Shown here: in pieces, positions 50,385-59,235 of the stretch
Position numbering within the stretch: position 1 is the stretch's first letter
Layout of the letters: each line of letters begins with the position of its first letter
Assembly: GCA_965661765.1 (NCBI GenBank)
Contig: CBFIFE010000006.1
Span: 1-64,000 of the forward strand
Reading direction: 5' to 3'
From: JBMYZL01 sp965661765
Lineage (GTDB): Bacteria; Bacteroidota; Bacteroidia; Flavobacteriales_D; Sanyastnellaceae
Length of the DNA: 64,000 bases
The notes under the pieces: model-generated
Seen by the model: only the letters and a program-made list of their open reading frames with translations
What the model was told of the DNA's origin: nothing
Database searches by the model: none
Position numbers and translations under genes: made by a program

Positions 50385-50687
50385 TTACATCACTAGCGGC
50401 GAACGCGCATCCCCGGAGAATGGCGGTGTCAAATCCGGGCTGTTCAACACCAATCCTGGCAGGATGTCGTTACCAAGTTTGTCCACACCTACAAGCACAA
50501 AAGTAAGCCTTCCCTCCTCGTCTTCGCCCAAATAAATCCTTGTGTGAGTCGCGTCAGGCTGATCCGTGAGCTCATCGATCATTTGGGCATCGAAGAGGGC
50601 GGAAATGGTTTGGGCGGCGCCGAGCTGGCTGCGCTGGTAACGGAAAGTGTGGCCTTGGGCTGCGCGGAGGTTGATGAATTTTGACAT
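50385..50687 (-). CDS. Small protein of unknown function, first gene of two-component operon
   Basis: A 100-residue soluble protein not assigned to a family. It looks like a mixed alpha/beta domain: FINLRAAQGHTFRYQRS, ALFDAQMIDELTD, then THTRIYLGEDEEGRLTFVLV. It is co-directional with, and 3 bases from, the membrane protein, kinase and regulator genes. It may modulate the system or be functionally unrelated. The start MSKFINLRA has an A/T-rich leader with a TAGTTTGA-like box about 27 bases upstream. Confidence 0.55.
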   Translation of the reverse strand: MSKFINLRAAQGHTFRYQRSQLGAAQTISALFDAQMIDELTDQPDATHTRIYLGEDEEGRLTFVLVGVDKLGNDILPGLVLNSPDLTPPFSGDARSPLVM

Positions 50688-50869
50688 GACAATTTCACTG
50701 GATTTGTTTCCTTCAAACTAGCGCCTGGCGTGGGCTGCGCGTGCCCTCAATTGAGGGTTTTGATTGCGACCAAATCTCAAAAACATCTTCCCATCCCCCC
50801 GAAACCCGCTGGGGCGGCTCGAATCGGGTCGGCTGGACAACAGCGGGATGTGTGCGGCGCATCTGTGAT

Positions 50870-50877
50870 TATTTTCG
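50870..50877 (+). promoter_or_regulatory. -7-type promoter box TATTTTCG for pabB
   Basis: Seven of eight bases match TAnnTTTG; it ends 4 bases before the pabB ATG at 50882. Confidence 0.55.
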
Positions 50878-50881
50878 CCAC

Positions 50882-52240
50882 ATGCATCCGCCCAAGAGCC
50901 ACCCCGATGCCGACAACCCGACGACGGCACCTGCAAAGGATGCGGAGGTCTTCGGTTTGCCCGACCTGCGCGCACTCGTCGCCGCAGAGCCCGATGTGTT
51001 CGTGTTGTTCGATGGACGGCGAGCGGCGGGAGAGCCCAGCGCCAGGCCCGACGATGCAGGGGAACACCTGTTGGCGGTGGGGGCTCGGCGCCGCCTCACG
51101 CTGACAGAAGCCGAGGGTGCCCTGGACGCGCTGGATGCTTTCATGGCGGCCGACGACGCGTCCGGTTGGATGTTCTGCGCCCTGGCATACGACCTGAAAA
51201 ACGGCATCGAGGCCTTGCAGTCGAAGCGCCAGGACCCTGTGGAATTCCCGTTGTTGCACGCGGTGGAGCCGCGCGTCGTGATCCGTTGGGGCGGGCAGTT
51301 GTCCGCGCCAGTCATTGCCCATGGGGCTTTTGAGGAGGATGCTGGGGTTTGGTTGGAGGCCTTGGGCCAAACCGCGACCACCCGCCCCCACACCCCCCTG
51401 GCCTTGCGGCCCAAGTGGGACCTTGCCACCTATCGGCAACGGTTTGCCCGCGTTCAACGGCACATTCAGCAAGGCGACGTCTACGAGCTCAACCTGTGCC
51501 AAGAGTGGCGAGCGGATGTCGGCCTCGATGACCCATGGGGCACCTTCGTCCGGTTGGTCGAGGAGACCCGAGCCCCACACAGCGCTTTTGTCCAAATCGG
51601 CGGGCGTCGTCACGCGCTCTGCGGCTCTCCAGAGCGTTTCCTCCGGCGCCGAGAGAACGAATTGCTTTCTTCACCCATCAAAGGCACTGCCCCCCGCAGC
51701 GCCGACATTCACGAAGACGCCGCCATCCGCGACGCCCTCCAAAACGACCCCAAGGAACGTGCGGAGAACGTGATGATTTGCGATTTGGTGCGCAATGACC
51801 TGAGCCGGGTTGCCGTGCCTGCGTCGGTGGAGGTCACGGAGCTCTTCGGCATCCACAGCTTTGCCACCGTGCACCAAATGATCTCCACGGTCCGGTGCGA
51901 GGTGCGGCCGGAGTGTTCCCTCGGTGACATCCTGCGCGCGACATTTCCAATGGGCTCGATGACTGGGGCGCCGAAAATCCGCGCCATGGCGTTGATTGAC
52001 GAGTTCGAGGGCGTCCAACGCGGGCTGTATTCCGGCACCATCGGCGTGGTGAAGCCTTCGGGGGACTTTGATTTCAATGTGGTGATTCGGACCATCCTTC
52101 ACGATGCCGACAAACCCGTGGTCAGTGTGCAGGTCGGTGGCGCCATCACATCCGCCGCGGTGGCCGATCAGGAATACAACGAGTGCCTGTTGAAGGCACG
52201 AGCCATGCGCAAAGTTCTCGGAGACCATGGCCGCGAGTGA
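50882..52240 (+). CDS. pabB: Aminodeoxychorismate synthase component I
   Basis: A 452-residue chorismate-binding enzyme. The motif SSPIKGTAPRS with Lys near 268 marks PabB rather than anthranilate synthase (which has PIAGT). NDPKERAENVMICDLVRNDLS and FPMGSMTGAPKIRAM are core metal and chorismate loops. It converts chorismate with ammonia to 4-amino-4-deoxychorismate for folate. No pabA or pabC is adjacent, so the glutaminase partner must lie elsewhere. The start at 50882 is fixed by the promoter box 4 bases before it; the upstream in-frame extension is rejected. Confidence 0.93.
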   Translation: MHPPKSHPDADNPTTAPAKDAEVFGLPDLRALVAAEPDVFVLFDGRRAAGEPSARPDDAGEHLLAVGARRRLTLTEAEGALDALDAFMAADDASGWMFCALAYDLKNGIEALQSKRQDPVEFPLLHAVEPRVVIRWGGQLSAPVIAHGAFEEDAGVWLEALGQTATTRPHTPLALRPKWDLATYRQRFARVQRHIQQGDVYELNLCQEWRADVGLDDPWGTFVRLVEETRAPHSAFVQIGGRRHALCGSPERFLRRRENELLSSPIKGTAPRSADIHEDAAIRDALQNDPKERAENVMICDLVRNDLSRVAVPASVEVTELFGIHSFATVHQMISTVRCEVRPECSLGDILRATFPMGSMTGAPKIRAMALIDEFEGVQRGLYSGTIGVVKPSGDFDFNVVIRTILHDADKPVVSVQVGGAITSAAVADQEYNECLLKARAMRKVLGDHGRE

Positions 52241-53567
52241 GGGACTGCAACGGATCCGCCGATGCTTTGCGGATGCCGAGGTTCGGCCAGGCGATCGGCT
52301 CGTGCTCGGCGTGAGTGGCGGGGTGGATTCCATGGTGCTGCTGCACCTGTTGGCAAAAAGTGAATTCGCAGAAGGCCTGCATGCCGTTCATTGCAATTAT
52401 GGCTTCCGTGGGTCGGCCTCAGACGGAGATGAGGCGCTGGTGCGTGAGACTTGCGAGCGTTTGTCGGTGCCCTTGACCGTCGTGCGTGACGGCGGTGACC
52501 CCAATGCTTCTCTGCAATTGGAGGCACGTCGGATCCGGTATGAAGCCTTTGAACAAGCGGCAGGCCCGAAGGGACGCGTTGTCCTGGCGCACCATGCGGA
52601 CGACCAAGCGGAATCCTTCCTGCTCGCCTCCATGCGCGCTGCTGATGTCGGGGCCATGGGCGGCATGCGAGCGGTGTCCCACGAGGGCCGCCGGCTGCGA
52701 CCCTTGATCGGTGCGTGGAAGGCAGAAGTGCTGCGGTGGGCGCATCACATGGGGGTGACGTTCCGCGAAGACGCCACGAATGCCCTGCCCAAGTACCTGC
52801 GAAACGCCCTCCGGCTCGAGGTCATGCCGGCGCTCGAAGCCCTGCGGCCCGGAACCGCCGCGCATTGGGTGAAATTGGCAGAGCGGGTTCGGGACTGGGA
52901 AGCGATGGTGGAGAAATCGCTGCAAGGACATCCGGGCTGGCCTGTGACCGATCCCGCGCTCTTTGGGCGTGCCGAACTGCCCTTGGAGGGCTGGTGGGGC
53001 GATGTCCGAGACCGCGAAGTGCTGCGGCGCTGGTGCGCCCGATGGGGGGCGCCCGCAAGCGCCGTGGACGAGCTGTTGACCATCGCCAGGCCCCAAGCCC
53101 CGGTGGGCGCCCGGTGGACGAATGGCGAGACGAAGGTGCTGAGGGAGCGCAATGCCCTGGTTTGGTCCCGGATGAACGAAGTCCACGCCAGTGAACTCCG
53201 GGGGCGCTTGATCCGCTCGGAGGCCCTGTCCCCCAGACCGGAAACCCTGCGAACTTCAGAAGAAGAAACCTGTTGGTTTGCCATGGATGCACTGGCTGAA
53301 CCGCTGTCGGCTCGCGTCTGGCAGGCAGGCGACCGGATGACGCCGTTTGGCTGGGCGCCTGGGCAGACCGCAAAGGTGTCAGATTTGCTGACCCAGGCGA
53401 AGGTCCGGGCGGAGGATCGTCCGCATTGGCCTGTGGTGGTGGATGCCGTAGGCCAAATCCTCTGGCTCCCCGCCATCCGCCGATCCCACCACGCCCCCAT
53501 CCGGTCGGCGGGGGAACGGGCGGTTCGGTTGGAATGGGTTTGGTCTGCAGAAAACACGAACGCATGA
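52227..53567 (+). CDS. tilS: tRNA(Ile)-lysidine synthetase
   Basis: A 446-residue PP-loop ATPase that attaches lysine to C34 of tRNA-Ile(CAU), needed to read AUA. The ATP loop is LVLGVSGGVDSMVLL (SGGxDS). The middle has DDQAESFLL, FREDATNALPKYLRNALR and the C-terminal binding domain has RLIRSEALSP and GWAPGQTAKVSDLL. It starts inside the end of pabB (14-bp overlap) and its stop overlaps the next ATG, so three genes are coupled. Confidence 0.95.
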   Translation: MAASEGLQRIRRCFADAEVRPGDRLVLGVSGGVDSMVLLHLLAKSEFAEGLHAVHCNYGFRGSASDGDEALVRETCERLSVPLTVVRDGGDPNASLQLEARRIRYEAFEQAAGPKGRVVLAHHADDQAESFLLASMRAADVGAMGGMRAVSHEGRRLRPLIGAWKAEVLRWAHHMGVTFREDATNALPKYLRNALRLEVMPALEALRPGTAAHWVKLAERVRDWEAMVEKSLQGHPGWPVTDPALFGRAELPLEGWWGDVRDREVLRRWCARWGAPASAVDELLTIARPQAPVGARWTNGETKVLRERNALVWSRMNEVHASELRGRLIRSEALSPRPETLRTSEEETCWFAMDALAEPLSARVWQAGDRMTPFGWAPGQTAKVSDLLTQAKVRAEDRPHWPVVVDAVGQILWLPAIRRSHHAPIRSAGERAVRLEWVWSAENTNA

Positions 53568-54274
53568 AGCTCGAGGCCCAATCCCTGCACCCGGCGCAAA
53601 GGGAACTCGCCCTGCGCATTTTCCTGATTTTGGCGGCGTTGTTCATTGCCAGCCTCGTGGCATGCAACCTGATTTTTCGCAAGTTTTTTCACATCGAATG
53701 GCTCGGCGGCGGGCTGGTGTTTGAGCAGAGCGTGGGGTTGCTGCCCTATCCGATCACCTTCCTTGTGACCGACCTGATCAGCGAGCTGTACGGGAAACGC
53801 AAGGCGAATGCCGTGGTCATTGCGGGCTTGATCGCCAGCGCCTTCACCCTGCTGATCATCTCGCTGGGTCAGGCCGTTCCGGCGGCTGAATGGTCGCCGG
53901 TGAGCAGCGGCGAGTTCGATCACGTGTTCGGCTCGACCATCATTGCTGTGGCGGCATCGATGTCCGCCTACCTGCTTGCCCAGTTCTTGGACGTCCGGTT
54001 GTTTCATTTTTGGAAACAACGCACAAACGGCAAGAAACTCTGGCTTCGCAACAACCTCAGCACCATTCCCTCCCAATTTGTCGACACCCTCGCTGTGCTC
54101 ACCTTGATGTGCGCCGCTGGCCAAATCGCATGGGCCCTCTTTCCCACCCTCCTCCTCAACGGCTTCTTGTTCAAGGTGTTGGTTGCGGCGATGGACACCC
54201 CCTTGGTGTATGCAGGCAGCTGGGCGATTCGCCGGCAGTTCGGGCTCAAGTTGGGCCAGGAAATGGCGCTCTAG
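53564..54274 (+). CDS. Queuosine precursor transporter (YhhQ/VUT family)
   Basis: A 236-residue membrane protein with six helices. The family signature LIFRKFFHIEWLGG, then LPYPITFLVTDLISELYGKRKAN, is strong. YhhQ proteins import preQ0/preQ1 for queuosine modification of tRNA, a role that suits its coupling to tilS. C-terminal ends in a charged, cytoplasmic segment. ATGA overlap with tilS. Confidence 0.92.
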   Translation: MKLEAQSLHPAQRELALRIFLILAALFIASLVACNLIFRKFFHIEWLGGGLVFEQSVGLLPYPITFLVTDLISELYGKRKANAVVIAGLIASAFTLLIISLGQAVPAAEWSPVSSGEFDHVFGSTIIAVAASMSAYLLAQFLDVRLFHFWKQRTNGKKLWLRNNLSTIPSQFVDTLAVLTLMCAAGQIAWALFPTLLLNGFLFKVLVAAMDTPLVYAGSWAIRRQFGLKLGQEMAL

Positions 54275-54334
54275 TTGCCCCAAGCCTTCACATTCTCTGT
54301 GAACCGCAAGCCTGTTGTGCTGCGTCGCATGCGT

Positions 54335-54342
54335 TATCTTCG
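54335..54342 (+). promoter_or_regulatory. -7-type promoter box TATCTTCG for dsbD
   Basis: Seven of eight bases match TAnnTTTG; it ends 7 bases before the dsbD ATG at 54350. Confidence 0.55.
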
Positions 54343-54349
54343 CGACATC

Positions 54350-56377
54350 ATGAAGGCAACCTGCAATTTTTGGACGACGGTTTGGACATTGGCCTTGGCG
54401 CTGGTGACACCTGCTGCTGTCTCAGGCCAAATCCTGGACCCCGTCACCTGGGACATCGCCCTCTACCCGAGCGCATCAGCGGAAGATGGGCAATTCGATT
54501 TGGTCTTCCACGCCGAGGTCGAGCCCTGCTGGCACATTTACTCACAATTCCTTGAAAGTCAGGACGGTCCACTCCCAACCTGGATTGACATCACCTTGCC
54601 TGAGGGTGTGGACTCCCTGGGCCATGCCCGGGAATGCACACCGCTGGTGGACTACGACCCGAACTTCATGATGGACTTGCAATTCTTCGAAGAGGAGGTC
54701 AGTTGGGTTCAGACGTTGCGCATCCCGAACCCCTCCCCCACCGATACGCTTCGGGGATTCATCAGTTTCATGGTCTGCGACGATTCGCGCTGCCTGCCAC
54801 CGGAAGACATCGATTTCGCCATCGCCACAAGCGATGTGCGGCAGGCCAGCGATCGCCCGGTCTACTGCCCGCCTTCGAACCACCTGTGCGACCACGGCGA
54901 AGGATTGGAAGCGGAACATGGCGGCGGTGCCGGCGCCTCAGATGACGCGCCCAAGCAAGGGGAAACGGACCCTGCCGAGGAGGGCATCCTCGGGGTGTTT
55001 TTGCTCGGGATGCTGCTGGGCTTTGCGGCCCTGTTCACCCCTTGTGTGTTTCCCATGATTCCCATGACGGTCAGCTTTTTCACGAAGCAATCGAAAACCC
55101 GGGCTGCGGGCATTCGGAATGCGCTGCTGTACGGTTTTTTCATCATCTTCATTTACACAGGTCTCGGGTTGTTGCTGACAGCGGTATTCGGCGTCGACAT
55201 TTTGAATGTCATCTCCACGGATCCCTTCTTCAACTTGTTTCTGTTTTTGCTCTTGATCATTTTCGGCGCGAGTTTCCTGGGGGCTTTTGAAATCCAATTG
55301 CCGGCCTCCTGGGCGAACAAGACCGACCAAGCCGCCGACCGCGGGGGCGTCGCCGGCATCTTTTTCATGGCCGCCACATTGGCCATTGTTTCCTTCTCTT
55401 GCACGGGTCCTTTGGTGGGCAGTGCCCTGGCCGGCGCAGCGACAGGCTCGTTTGCCGCACCAGCGGCGGTGATGTTCGGGTTTTCACTGGCGTTGGCCAT
55501 TCCCTTTGCGCTGTTCAGTGCGTTTCCAGGTTGGTTGAATTCCCTTCCACAATCTGGCGGTTGGCTCAACAGCGTAAAGGTGGTCTTGGGCTTGGTCGAA
55601 ATTGGGTTTGCCTTCAAGTTTTTGTCCAATGCAGATTTGGTCTTGCAGCTCGGCCTGCTGCAGCGAGAACTCTTTATCGCCATTTGGGTGGCTGTTTCGC
55701 TGGCCATCGCCTTCTACCTCTTCGGTTGGTTGATGTTTCCGCATGACTCGAAGACCGAGCGCATCGGCGTGTTGCGGTTCTCCATCGGGATGGTGGCCCT
55801 GATTTTTGGGATCTACTTGATTCCGGGCATGTGGGGCGCGCCTGTGAACTTGATTTCCGGTTTTCCGCCACCCACGTTTTACAGCGAGTGGACCAGCGGG
55901 GGGCATGGCGGCAGCGGGGGTGGGGAATCTTCCGGCGGCCATGTGGAGGCGATGTACACCGATTACGAAGCGGGCCTGGCGGCAGCGAAGGAAGCTGGCA
56001 AGCCGGTATTGCTGGACTTCACGGGTTGGGCATGCGTGAATTGTCGGAAGATGGAGGAGCAGGTTTGGCCTGACAGCCGGGTGCGCCAAATCTTGACCCA
56101 AGATGTCATCCTGATTTCCCTCTATGTCGATGAGCGGACAGACTTGCCCGATGCGGAAAAGCGGACCGAAACCTACGGGGGCAAAGACTTCAAAATCAAG
56201 ACGGTGGGCAACAAATGGAGCTACATGCAAGCGGCGCGATTCAACACGAATTCACAGCCATTTTACGTCATGCTCGATGAGGACGGCGAACAAATCGGCG
56301 GCTCAGCGGGATACGACCCTGACCCCGATGTCTTCGTGGACTTTTTGCGGGACGGACTGGAAGCTTTTGAGCGGTAG
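54350..56377 (+). CDS. dsbD: Thiol:disulfide interchange protein DsbD
   Basis: A 675-residue membrane reductant carrier. A signal peptide (to about residue 26) leads to an N-terminal periplasmic domain (about 30-180, with VCDDSRCLPPED). A CcdA-like core of about eight helices follows (TPCVFPMIPMTVSFF; SFSCTGPLVGSAL gives the two membrane cysteines), and a C-terminal thioredoxin domain has TGWACVNCRKME (CxxC near 562-565). It passes electrons from cytosolic thioredoxin to periplasmic oxidoreductases and cytochrome c maturation. A longer frame upstream is rejected because the promoter box and signal peptide fix the start. Confidence 0.94.
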   Translation: MKATCNFWTTVWTLALALVTPAAVSGQILDPVTWDIALYPSASAEDGQFDLVFHAEVEPCWHIYSQFLESQDGPLPTWIDITLPEGVDSLGHARECTPLVDYDPNFMMDLQFFEEEVSWVQTLRIPNPSPTDTLRGFISFMVCDDSRCLPPEDIDFAIATSDVRQASDRPVYCPPSNHLCDHGEGLEAEHGGGAGASDDAPKQGETDPAEEGILGVFLLGMLLGFAALFTPCVFPMIPMTVSFFTKQSKTRAAGIRNALLYGFFIIFIYTGLGLLLTAVFGVDILNVISTDPFFNLFLFLLLIIFGASFLGAFEIQLPASWANKTDQAADRGGVAGIFFMAATLAIVSFSCTGPLVGSALAGAATGSFAAPAAVMFGFSLALAIPFALFSAFPGWLNSLPQSGGWLNSVKVVLGLVEIGFAFKFLSNADLVLQLGLLQRELFIAIWVAVSLAIAFYLFGWLMFPHDSKTERIGVLRFSIGMVALIFGIYLIPGMWGAPVNLISGFPPPTFYSEWTSGGHGGSGGGESSGGHVEAMYTDYEAGLAAAKEAGKPVLLDFTGWACVNCRKMEEQVWPDSRVRQILTQDVILISLYVDERTDLPDAEKRTETYGGKDFKIKTVGNKWSYMQAARFNTNSQPFYVMLDEDGEQIGGSAGYDPDPDVFVDFLRDGLEAFER

Positions 56378-56479
56378 TGAAGGAGCACTTGCAAAGTTTG
56401 GGCCGGCGGAGGTGAATTGGGCGTTGTGGAAACGGGTCCAGCAGCTTTGATTTGCAGCAGATACGAAAACCCCCTACGG

Positions 56480-57100
56480 ATGAACAGCACCTCCCCTCCC
56501 GTTTCATTGACGCAACACTTTGACGAGGCGTCCTCCCTGCTGAACGCGGTGCGCTCAGATGGCGCGTTCCTGTCGGATGTTCACGCCGGTGGCAAGCAGC
56601 TCGTGGCGGCCTTGCGGGCAGAGGGAAAGATTTTGGCCTGTGGCAATGGCGGCTCGATGTGCGATGCGATGCACTTCGCCGAGGAGTTGAGTGGTCGATA
56701 CCGAGAGAACCGACCTGCGCTGGCGGCTTTGGCTTGCAGTGACCCCAGCCACATGAGCTGTGTCGGCAATGATTACGGTTTCGATCAGGTCTTCGCCCGG
56801 TGGGTGGAGGCCATCGGTCGTCCCGGGGATGTGTTGGTGGCCATTTCCACGAGCGGAGGTTCTGCAAATGTCATCGCCGCAGCCAAGGCCGCACGTGAGC
56901 GGGGCATCGTCGTGGTGGGGCTGACCGGCAAGTCTGGTGGGGCATTGGCCACATTGTGTGACGTGGCGGTTCGCGTGCCGTGGTCTGGCTATGCCGACCG
57001 CATCCAAGAAATCCACATCAAGGTCATTCACGCTTGGATTGACCACATTGAGCGATCGTTGTTTGGCGCCGATGCGCCGGAAGCGCAGCCCCACACCTAA
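56480..57100 (+). CDS. gmhA: Sedoheptulose-7-phosphate isomerase
   Basis: A 206-residue SIS-domain isomerase that makes D-glycero-D-manno-heptose 7-phosphate, the first step of LPS heptose. Key segments: ILACGNGGSMCDAMHFAEELSGRY-type start (GNGGSMCDAMHFAEELSGR), ALACSDPSHMSCVGNDYGFD, VLVAISTSGGSANVI and EIHIKVIHAWID (zinc/His region). The ATG at 56480 starts MNSTSPPVSL; an earlier in-frame start is possible but lies in the dsbD 3' flank. It is 100 bp after dsbD. Confidence 0.93.
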   Translation: MNSTSPPVSLTQHFDEASSLLNAVRSDGAFLSDVHAGGKQLVAALRAEGKILACGNGGSMCDAMHFAEELSGRYRENRPALAALACSDPSHMSCVGNDYGFDQVFARWVEAIGRPGDVLVAISTSGGSANVIAAAKAARERGIVVVGLTGKSGGALATLCDVAVRVPWSGYADRIQEIHIKVIHAWIDHIERSLFGADAPEAQPHT

Positions 57101-57112
57101 ACCGCATTTTTC

Positions 57113-58705
57113 ATGATCATTGAAACGTTTTCGGCCCCTTCATCGGGACCGACGGCCACCCTTGTGACCATTCAGTTCCGGATGGACAAAGGACTCCAAG
57201 CCCACATCAGCGGCATGCAATCTCAAGCGGCAAAAGACCTGTTGGTCAAACTCCGCCAGGCCTTCCTTGAACAGAAGCTCCACTGGCCGCGGGGCAACAG
57301 GACTTGGCATGTTCAACCTTCGGCGAATTGGGGACACCCCGCAGGCCTGGACCTCAGCATTGCCCTGTGCATGCTCGCTGGCTCCGGCGGCATTCCCCCC
57401 TCGCGGATTCGAAAGGTCGGCAGCCTCGGTTTGCTGGGGCTGCGAGGCGATGTCCAAGCACACCCGGACTGGCAGCGCTGGGTTGTGGAGGATGAATCCG
57501 TGGAGGAGTGGCTGATTCCTCACGGCTGGAAGCCAGAAACCCTGCAATTGCCGCCGCACCTTCGCTTGCATCCTGTTCGGACGTTGCGGGAGGCCTTGGA
57601 CCACTTGACAGGTCGAAAAAAGATTGCCCCGCTCACCTTGACCCACCGAAACCCCACCCCAGCTGAGACGCCTCAGGATGCGCTGGCTGGACTCGAAGAT
57701 TTGGAGGGAGAATGGACCGCTCGACTGGGTTTGAGCCTCGCCGTGATTGGCCACCACCCCATGATCTTGATGGGAGCGCCTGGAACAGGCAAATCCATGT
57801 GCGCCCGCATCCTCCATGGCCTCTTGCCCCTCATGCGTCCTTCGGAGGGCCACGCCGTGCGCAAACGTTTCGCCGCGCGTGGCTTGGTTCATGATGCGCT
57901 GCTTGTTCCGCCATTTCGATCGCCGCACAGCGGTGCATCCGCCGCTGGGATGTTTGGCCATTGTCCGGTCCGCAGCAACGGCTTGACCCACCCGATTCCT
58001 GGAGAAGTGACCTTGGCACATCATGGTGTCTTGTGTCTCGACGAGTTCACAGAATTCTCTCGCCCCGTGATTGAGGGACTCCGAACGGTCATTGACCAAG
58101 GACAAATCGCCATTGCGCGTGCCCACGGTGCCGTCAGGCTTCCCGCTCACCCCCTCCTCGTCATCACCTCCAACCCTTGTGCCTGCGGTTACCGGCTCGA
58201 CGCTGACCGGCATCGATGCCATTGTACACCCGGCGAATCTCGGCGCTATTTCCAGCGCATCAAAGGCCCTGTACTCGATCGGCTGGCCATCCACATTGAG
58301 ACCGGGACACCCGATGGTGGGTCTCCGGCACCCGACAACTGTCCTTCCGACTTGCGCACCAGCGCAGCCGCTCGCTTGCGCATCCAAAAGGCAATGGAAT
58401 TGCGGCGCCAAACCCATCGGCAGCGACGGCCCCATGTCGAACCCGAGGCCATGCGCATGCTGGAGCGCGCCGCACTGGTCCACCACTGGTCGCTTCGCGC
58501 AAAGGGTGCCGTCCAGCAGGTTGCCGCCTCCCACATGTGGTGGCGCATTGCCGGCGAATCCGGTCCGGCGTGTATTCGATCGGTGGACATGGAAATGGCC
58601 ATCGGCTTTCGCATCTTTGACAGAGCATCTTGGATGAACGCGCACTTCAGAAAGTCTGCAGGAGGCAGAAGTGCAGCAGACGTTCAACGCGCGCACAAAT
58701 CCTGA
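57113..58705 (+). CDS. comM: YifB/ComM-family Mg-chelatase-like ATPase
   Basis: A 530-residue AAA+ protein of the YifB/ComM family. The N-terminal ChlI-like domain has PSANWGHPAGLDLSIALCML. Walker A is GAPGTGKSM (about 221), Walker B is VLCLDEFTEF and the zinc/loop motif is NPCACGYRL...CHCTPGESRRYFQRIKGPVLDRL. The C-terminal domain closes the family layout. ComM is a branch-migration helicase that aids integration of incoming DNA during natural transformation. The N-terminal segment before that domain deviates from the usual MLA(K/R) start, so the ATG at 57113 is fairly but not wholly certain. Confidence 0.9.
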   Translation: MIIETFSAPSSGPTATLVTIQFRMDKGLQAHISGMQSQAAKDLLVKLRQAFLEQKLHWPRGNRTWHVQPSANWGHPAGLDLSIALCMLAGSGGIPPSRIRKVGSLGLLGLRGDVQAHPDWQRWVVEDESVEEWLIPHGWKPETLQLPPHLRLHPVRTLREALDHLTGRKKIAPLTLTHRNPTPAETPQDALAGLEDLEGEWTARLGLSLAVIGHHPMILMGAPGTGKSMCARILHGLLPLMRPSEGHAVRKRFAARGLVHDALLVPPFRSPHSGASAAGMFGHCPVRSNGLTHPIPGEVTLAHHGVLCLDEFTEFSRPVIEGLRTVIDQGQIAIARAHGAVRLPAHPLLVITSNPCACGYRLDADRHRCHCTPGESRRYFQRIKGPVLDRLAIHIETGTPDGGSPAPDNCPSDLRTSAAARLRIQKAMELRRQTHRQRRPHVEPEAMRMLERAALVHHWSLRAKGAVQQVAASHMWWRIAGESGPACIRSVDMEMAIGFRIFDRASWMNAHFRKSAGGRSAADVQRAHKS

Positions 58706-58713
58706 ATTCAAAC

Positions 58714-59235
58714 ATGGAACATACCGCTTGCATCCTGCCTTACCGGGGAATCACCCCCATGATCGATGCGACCTGTTGGTTGGCACCGAACGCCACTGTG
58801 GTCGGAGACGTGCGCATGGCGTCACATGCGTCGGTCTGGTTCCAAGCCGTCGTTCGGGGCGATGTGGCCCCCATCGAGATCGGGGAGGCGGTCAATATCC
58901 AAGACGGTGCCGTCATTCACGCGACACTTGGTCATTCTCAAACGGTGATTGAAGCGCGGGCATCCATCGGGCACAATGCCATTGTTCACGGGGCGCACAT
59001 CGGCGCGGGGGCGCTGATCGGCATGGGCGCCATTGTGATGGACAACGCCATCGTGGGCGCCGGCAGCGTGGTTGCCGCCGGAGCGGTGGTCCTGGCGGGG
59101 ACCCGCATTCCGCCCGGAGAAATGTGGGCAGGCGCTCCAGCGAAATCGAAAGGAACGGTCAAGCCAGCCCTGCAAGCTGTGGCTGCGGGAACCGCTGGAC
59201 ACTACATGACCTATGCGGACGGATTTCGGTCCTGA
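58714..59235 (+). CDS. Gamma carbonic anhydrase-like hexapeptide-repeat protein
   Basis: A 173-residue left-handed beta-helix protein of the YrdA/CaiE/PaaY family. Its turns are WFQAVVRGDVAPIEIGEAVNIQDG, with metal ligands expected in AVIHATLGH, SIGHNAIVHGAHIG. The HGC of many relatives reads HGA here. These proteins bind zinc or iron; carbonic anhydrase activity is not always present. It starts 8 bases after comM; its 3' end overlaps the convergent murI by 25 bp. Confidence 0.9.
   Translation: MEHTACILPYRGITPMIDATCWLAPNATVVGDVRMASHASVWFQAVVRGDVAPIEIGEAVNIQDGAVIHATLGHSQTVIEARASIGHNAIVHGAHIGAGALIGMGAIVMDNAIVGAGSVVAAGAVVLAGTRIPPGEMWAGAPAKSKGTVKPALQAVAAGTAGHYMTYADGFRS

Noticed and set aside
50741..50881. 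47-codon N-terminal extension of pabB
   Set aside because: It overlaps the promoter region, and the TATTTTCG box lies 4 bases before the ATG at 50882, where the conserved protein begins.
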